A stretch of 64,000 bases of DNA from Palsa-506 sp963755815 (GTDB lineage: Bacteria > Actinomycetota > Actinomycetes > Streptosporangiales > Streptosporangiaceae). The notes beneath the pieces are model-generated. The model was not told the origin of the DNA and did not search any database. It saw only the letters and a program-made list of their open reading frames with translations. The position numbers were made by a program, and so were the translations under genes. The stretch lies in the NCBI GenBank assembly GCA_963755815.1, contig CAVWLF010000016.1, positions 1-64,000 of the forward strand, written 5' to 3'. The stretch's first letter is position 1; every line of letters starts with the position of its first letter. Below are positions 60,709 through 64,000 of this stretch, in pieces.

Positions 60709-62376
60709 ATGATCGGCTTGATCGCAGTGACCGCGAGCGGGCGCGTGGCGGCGATGCGACTGGCGGCGTCCTGGCCGGGCCAGGCGCGCAGTTATCACGG
60801 CCCGCCACGGCAGGTACTCCCGCAGGCATGGGCGCAGTGTGATGGGCTGGTGTGCTTTCTCGCGGTGGGCGCGACGGTACGGCTCATCGCCCCGTTGCTG
60901 GACAGCAAGTGGACCGACCCGGCTGTGGTCTGCGTGGATGAGTCGGCGCGGCACGCCGTGGCGGTGGTGGGGGGACATGCCGCGGGCGCGAACGCGCTCG
61001 CGACCAGGGTGGCTGAGGTGTTCGGCGCGGACGTCGTCATTACCACCGCGACCGACGCGATGAGCTTGCCCGGGCTGGACATGCTGGGCTGGCCTACGGA
61101 GGGGCCGATCGGGACCGTGAGCCGGGCGCTGCTCGACGGTGAGCCGGTCCGGCTGGAGTCGGAGCGGAGATGGCCGCTGCCGCCGCTTCCGGACAACGTG
61201 GGCGATGCGGGTGAGTACCGGATCCGCATTACTGACCGGCTGGCGGCTACTGATCCGCGCACCGCGGTGCTGCGGCCACCGTCGCTCGTGCTGGGCGTGG
61301 ACGCCAGCCGCGGGGCGGCCGCGGACGAGATCCTGAAGCTGGCGGACGGCGCACTGGCCGAGGCCGGGGTGTCCGCGGCCTGCGTCGCCGCCGTGACGAT
61401 GGTGGCGGCCAGCGCCGGGGAGCCGGGGATCACCGGCGCCGCCGGTGAGCGCGGATGGCCGCTGGTGACCTACCCGGCCAGCCGACCGGACGCAGCCGGG
61501 GTGCCGCCGAGCCGCCCGGGAACGGGCCCGGCCGCCGCGGTCAGCGTGGCCGAGGCAGTCGCGCTAGCGGGCGCATCCGAGCTGGTACTGCCCGAGCGCA
61601 GGTCCGGACGGGCCAGCGTGGCAGTGGCGCGGATCTGGCCCCGCGGGCGGCTCGCCCTGATCGGCACCGGGACCGGCGCCCGTGACCTGCTCAGCCCGCG
61701 TGCGGTTAGCGAGCTGCGTCGCGCGTCGGTGGTGGCCGGGCTGGGCCAGTCCCTGGACCAGGTCGGCGACCTGCTCAGGGCGAGCACCCGGGTACTCGCG
61801 AGCCGCCCCGGCCAGGACGAGGCTTGCGCCCGGGAAGCAGTGCGCGAGGCCCGGCAAGGGCATGCGGTCGCGGTTGCTTTCCCCGCTGAAGCCGGCCTGC
61901 GCGCCCTGGCCAGCCTGATTCTTGATCTCGCCGCCGGCGACATTGACGTGATCGAGGTTCCGGGCATCACGGCGGACCTGGCCTGCGCGGCTGCCCTGGG
62001 GTCACCGCTCGGGGATTACAACGCGGTGATCTCCCCGGGCGAGCACGCCCCCTGGGAAGTGATCGCCCGCCAGGTGCGCGCCGTGGCCGAAGCCGACTTC
62101 GTGATCACCTTCTGCCCGTCGCCGGGCCCGCTCCGGGACCGCCAGCTCGGTGCAGTGCTAGCGATCCTGCGGCAGAGCCGGCCCGCCGATACCCCGGTCG
62201 CGATGGTGCAGGATGCGCAGCACGCCGGCCAGCAGATCCGGCTCTGCACCCTGGGTGACGCTGACCAGCCGGAGGCAGGCCGGCCAGGCGTGGTCATTAT
62301 CGGCTCGAGCCGGACCCGGGTGGTCGCCGGCCGCCTGGTGACGCCCGGGCACAGCGCGGTCAGCTCTCCTCGGTGA
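60709..62376 (+). CDS. CbiG-CobJ fusion with degenerate CobJ half
   Basis: The 555-aa protein has a CbiG half (residues 1-305: FLAVGATVRLIAPLL, VVGGHAAGANALA, TTATD, LVLGVDASRGAAADEI) that would open the delta-lactone of precorrin-5A. Its C-terminal half (312-550) is CobJ-like, the precorrin-3B C17-methyltransferase. In that half EVPGITADLACAAALGSPL, NAVIS and PWEVIARQ are kept, but the SAM-site GxGPG is GTGTG (319-323) and the SGDAGVYGM region is FPAEAGLRAL (391-400). Methyltransferase activity is therefore doubtful. No other cobalamin gene is nearby. GGGGG precedes ATG 60709. Confidence 0.82.
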   Translation: MIGLIAVTASGRVAAMRLAASWPGQARSYHGPPRQVLPQAWAQCDGLVCFLAVGATVRLIAPLLDSKWTDPAVVCVDESARHAVAVVGGHAAGANALATRVAEVFGADVVITTATDAMSLPGLDMLGWPTEGPIGTVSRALLDGEPVRLESERRWPLPPLPDNVGDAGEYRIRITDRLAATDPRTAVLRPPSLVLGVDASRGAAADEILKLADGALAEAGVSAACVAAVTMVAASAGEPGITGAAGERGWPLVTYPASRPDAAGVPPSRPGTGPAAAVSVAEAVALAGASELVLPERRSGRASVAVARIWPRGRLALIGTGTGARDLLSPRAVSELRRASVVAGLGQSLDQVGDLLRASTRVLASRPGQDEACAREAVREARQGHAVAVAFPAEAGLRALASLILDLAAGDIDVIEVPGITADLACAAALGSPLGDYNAVISPGEHAPWEVIARQVRAVAEADFVITFCPSPGPLRDRQLGAVLAILRQSRPADTPVAMVQDAQHAGQQIRLCTLGDADQPEAGRPGVVIIGSSRTRVVAGRLVTPGHSAVSSPR

Positions 62377-63292
62377 GCACGGCCAGGGCGCTGGCCAGAT
62401 CGGGCGAGTACTCGCTGGTGAACTCGACCTGGCGGCCGTCGGCCGGATGGGCGAAGCCCAGCCGCACCGCGTGCAGCCACTGCCTGGTCAGGCCGAGCCG
62501 GGCGGCGAGCACCGGGTCCGCCCCGTAGAGCCGGTCGCCCGCGCAGGGATGCCTGATCGCGGTCATGTGCACCCGGATCTGGTGGGTACGGCCCGTCTCC
62601 AGGATGACCTCGACGAGGCTCGCGGCCCGGAACGCCTCCAGCGTGTCGTAGTGGGTGACCGACGGCCTGCCCCCGGCGATGACGGCGAACCGGCCGTCAC
62701 CGGACGGATGCCTGCCGATCGGCGCGTCCACGGTGCCGCGCAGCGGATCAGGGTGGCCTTGCACGAGCGCGTGGTAGCGCTTATCCACCGTCCGGTCCCG
62801 GAACGCCTGCTTCAGCGCGCTGTAGGCCGGCTCGCTCTTGGCCAGCACCATCAGCCCCGAGGTATTCGCGTCGAGCCGGTGCACGATGCCCTGGCGCTCG
62901 GCCGCCCCGCTGGTGGCCAGCGTGTGACCGGCCGCCAGCAGTCCCTGCAGCACCGTCGGCCCGGTCCAGCCCGGCGTCGGATGCGCGGCCACCCCGGGCG
63001 GCTTGTCCACCACCAGGATGTCGGCGTCCTCGTGCACCACCCGCAGGCCCGGCACGGGCTCTGGCCTCGGCTGCACCGTCACCGGCGGCGGCAGCGTGAC
63101 CTCCAGCCAGTCCCCCGCGGCCACGTGATGCGACTTGGCCGCCGCCGACCCGCCGACCAGGACGGCGCCGGAGCTGATCAGCTCGGCGGCCCGGGCCCGG
63201 GACAGGCCGAACATGCGCGCCAGGGCCGCGTCCAGCCGCTCGCCGTCCAGCCCGTCGGGGACGGGCACCTGGCGCTGGCCCTCCTGCGTCAT
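62360..63292 (-). CDS. rluD: 23S rRNA pseudouridine synthase, RluD family
   Basis: The 310-aa enzyme has an S4 domain (ERLDAALARMFGLSRARAAELI, about residues 18-39) and a RluA-type catalytic domain with the Asp in IVHRLDANTSGLMVLAK (about 138-154) and LETGRTHQIRVHM. It modifies uridines in the helix 69 region of 23S rRNA. It overlaps lspA by 4 bases (the usual lspA-rluD operon of actinobacteria) and converges with the CbiG-CobJ gene, overlapping it by 17 bases. Confidence 0.94.
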   Translation of the reverse strand: MTQEGQRQVPVPDGLDGERLDAALARMFGLSRARAAELISSGAVLVGGSAAAKSHHVAAGDWLEVTLPPPVTVQPRPEPVPGLRVVHEDADILVVDKPPGVAAHPTPGWTGPTVLQGLLAAGHTLATSGAAERQGIVHRLDANTSGLMVLAKSEPAYSALKQAFRDRTVDKRYHALVQGHPDPLRGTVDAPIGRHPSGDGRFAVIAGGRPSVTHYDTLEAFRAASLVEVILETGRTHQIRVHMTAIRHPCAGDRLYGADPVLAARLGLTRQWLHAVRLGFAHPADGRQVEFTSEYSPDLASALAVLTEES

Positions 63293-63975
63293 GCGCCGCC
63301 GCCCCCGGCCGGCGTCCCGGCGGAGCCGCCGGCCTTCTCGGGACCGTCCGGATCGCCGGGGCGGCCCGAATCGCCGGGCTCGCCCGGGCCAGACGGGTCA
63401 GGGCCGACCGTGCCGGGGCGGACAGTGCCGGGACCGGCCGAACTGCCCGGCCCGGCCGCGGCCGGGCCGCCCTCCGGGGCGCGGGCCATCCGCTCCGGTC
63501 CGGTCCCGTCGATCGACAGCCCGCGCGCGGCCAGCAGCACGGCCAGGATCCCGCCGCAGACGATCGCCGAGTCGGCCACGTTGAACACCGGCCAGTGCGG
63601 CAGCTGGATCCAGTCCACGACGTAGCCGCGCAGCGGCCCGGGTGACCGCAGCAGCCGGTCAGTCAGGTTCCCGGTCGCGCCGCCGAGCAGCAGGCCGAGC
63701 GTGACGGCCCAGGCGGTGCTGCGGATCCGCCGGGACGTGCGCAGGATGAATATGATCACGCCGACCGCGATGGCCGTGAACACGATGGTCATGGAGGTGC
63801 CGATGCTGAACGCGGCGCCCGGGTTGCGGTCCACCCGCAGCGTCAGCAGCCCGCCCAGCAGCCGGACCGGCGGCCGGCCGGACAGCGTCGCGACGACGAT
63901 CACCTTGGAGGTGATGTCGGCGACCAGCACCGTGACGGCCACGGCGAGCAGCACGCCGATCCGGCGCCTGGGCAA
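63289..63975 (-). CDS. lspA: Lipoprotein signal peptidase (start beyond or near window end)
   Basis: This aspartyl membrane protease removes signal peptides from diacylglyceryl-modified prolipoproteins. The two catalytic Asp motifs are NLTDRL and FNVADSAI, with NPGAAFS and four membrane helices. From the TTG at 63975 the product is 228 aa, but no ribosome site precedes it and the frame stays open to the window end, so the gene is probably cut off at its 5' end. The last 75 residues are a Gly/Pro/Asp-rich tail longer than in most LspA proteins. Confidence 0.93.
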   Translation of the reverse strand: MPRRRIGVLLAVAVTVLVADITSKVIVVATLSGRPPVRLLGGLLTLRVDRNPGAAFSIGTSMTIVFTAIAVGVIIFILRTSRRIRSTAWAVTLGLLLGGATGNLTDRLLRSPGPLRGYVVDWIQLPHWPVFNVADSAIVCGGILAVLLAARGLSIDGTGPERMARAPEGGPAAAGPGSSAGPGTVRPGTVGPDPSGPGEPGDSGRPGDPDGPEKAGGSAGTPAGGGGA

Positions 63976-64000
63976 GGTGCCGGGCGCCGCCGGTGTCAGC

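Overview
The window is very G+C-rich (about 70% by eye), densely coded and mostly on the minus strand. The gene set points to an actinomycete. It includes paired HTH(DUF5753)/DUF397 genes, a PdtaR-type ANTAR response regulator, a TIGR03085 protein of the mycothiol-dependent maleylpyruvate isomerase fold, the Trp-region membrane protein TIGR02234, a polyphosphate glucokinase, a Streptomyces-like PHO box, and the order der-cmk-tyrA-aroH-rluB-scpB-scpA-parA-xerD-ald-nudix-pyrG. I cannot name the genus. There is no rRNA, CRISPR array, prophage or insertion sequence.

Layout. 1-7 kb: yceI divergent from a MarR regulator; an archaeal-type aspartyl-tRNA synthetase preceded by what looks like a complete translational T-box riboswitch; two oxidoreductases flanking a broken NlpC/P60 gene; a secreted trypsin-like protease; an aldo/keto reductase. 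7-8.4 kb: an HTH/DUF397 pair behind a perfect 24-bp palindrome. 8.4-20.9 kb: the housekeeping run der to pyrG, with a ParA/ribbon-helix-helix pair next to scpAB and xerD. 21-31 kb: a DMT-like membrane protein, a HAD hydrolase, a lipoprotein, uvrB, coaE, rpsA and polA. 31-43 kb: a thioesterase, pdtaR, tRNA-Leu(CAA), lgt, gltD (frameshifted), gltB and trpA-trpB-trpC. 43-45.5 kb: Trp-associated and other membrane proteins and TIGR03085. 45.5-52.4 kb: a LacI-regulated ABC importer operon that ends in a metallophosphoesterase. 52.5-64 kb: ppgK, a DUF2567-like protein, dnaE, a frameshifted DNA methyltransferase, a PHO-boxed phosphate-type MFS transporter, a CbiG-CobJ fusion with a decayed methyltransferase half, rluD and lspA (cut by the window end).

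Most notable: (1) the T-box on aspS, with antisequestrator and SD-sequestrator helices that exclude each other, a bulge matching a G73 tRNA, and a possible Asn specifier; (2) the importer whose last gene is a phosphoesterase without an export signal, coupled by GTGA to the ATPase gene, suggesting uptake followed by cytoplasmic hydrolysis of a phosphoester; (3) an orphan CbiG-CobJ protein lacking SAM-site motifs; (4) a canonical two-unit PHO box. Three genes (gltD, the methyltransferase, the lipoprotein) appear to need the same kind of single-base correction, so sequence error should be excluded before calling them pseudogenes.
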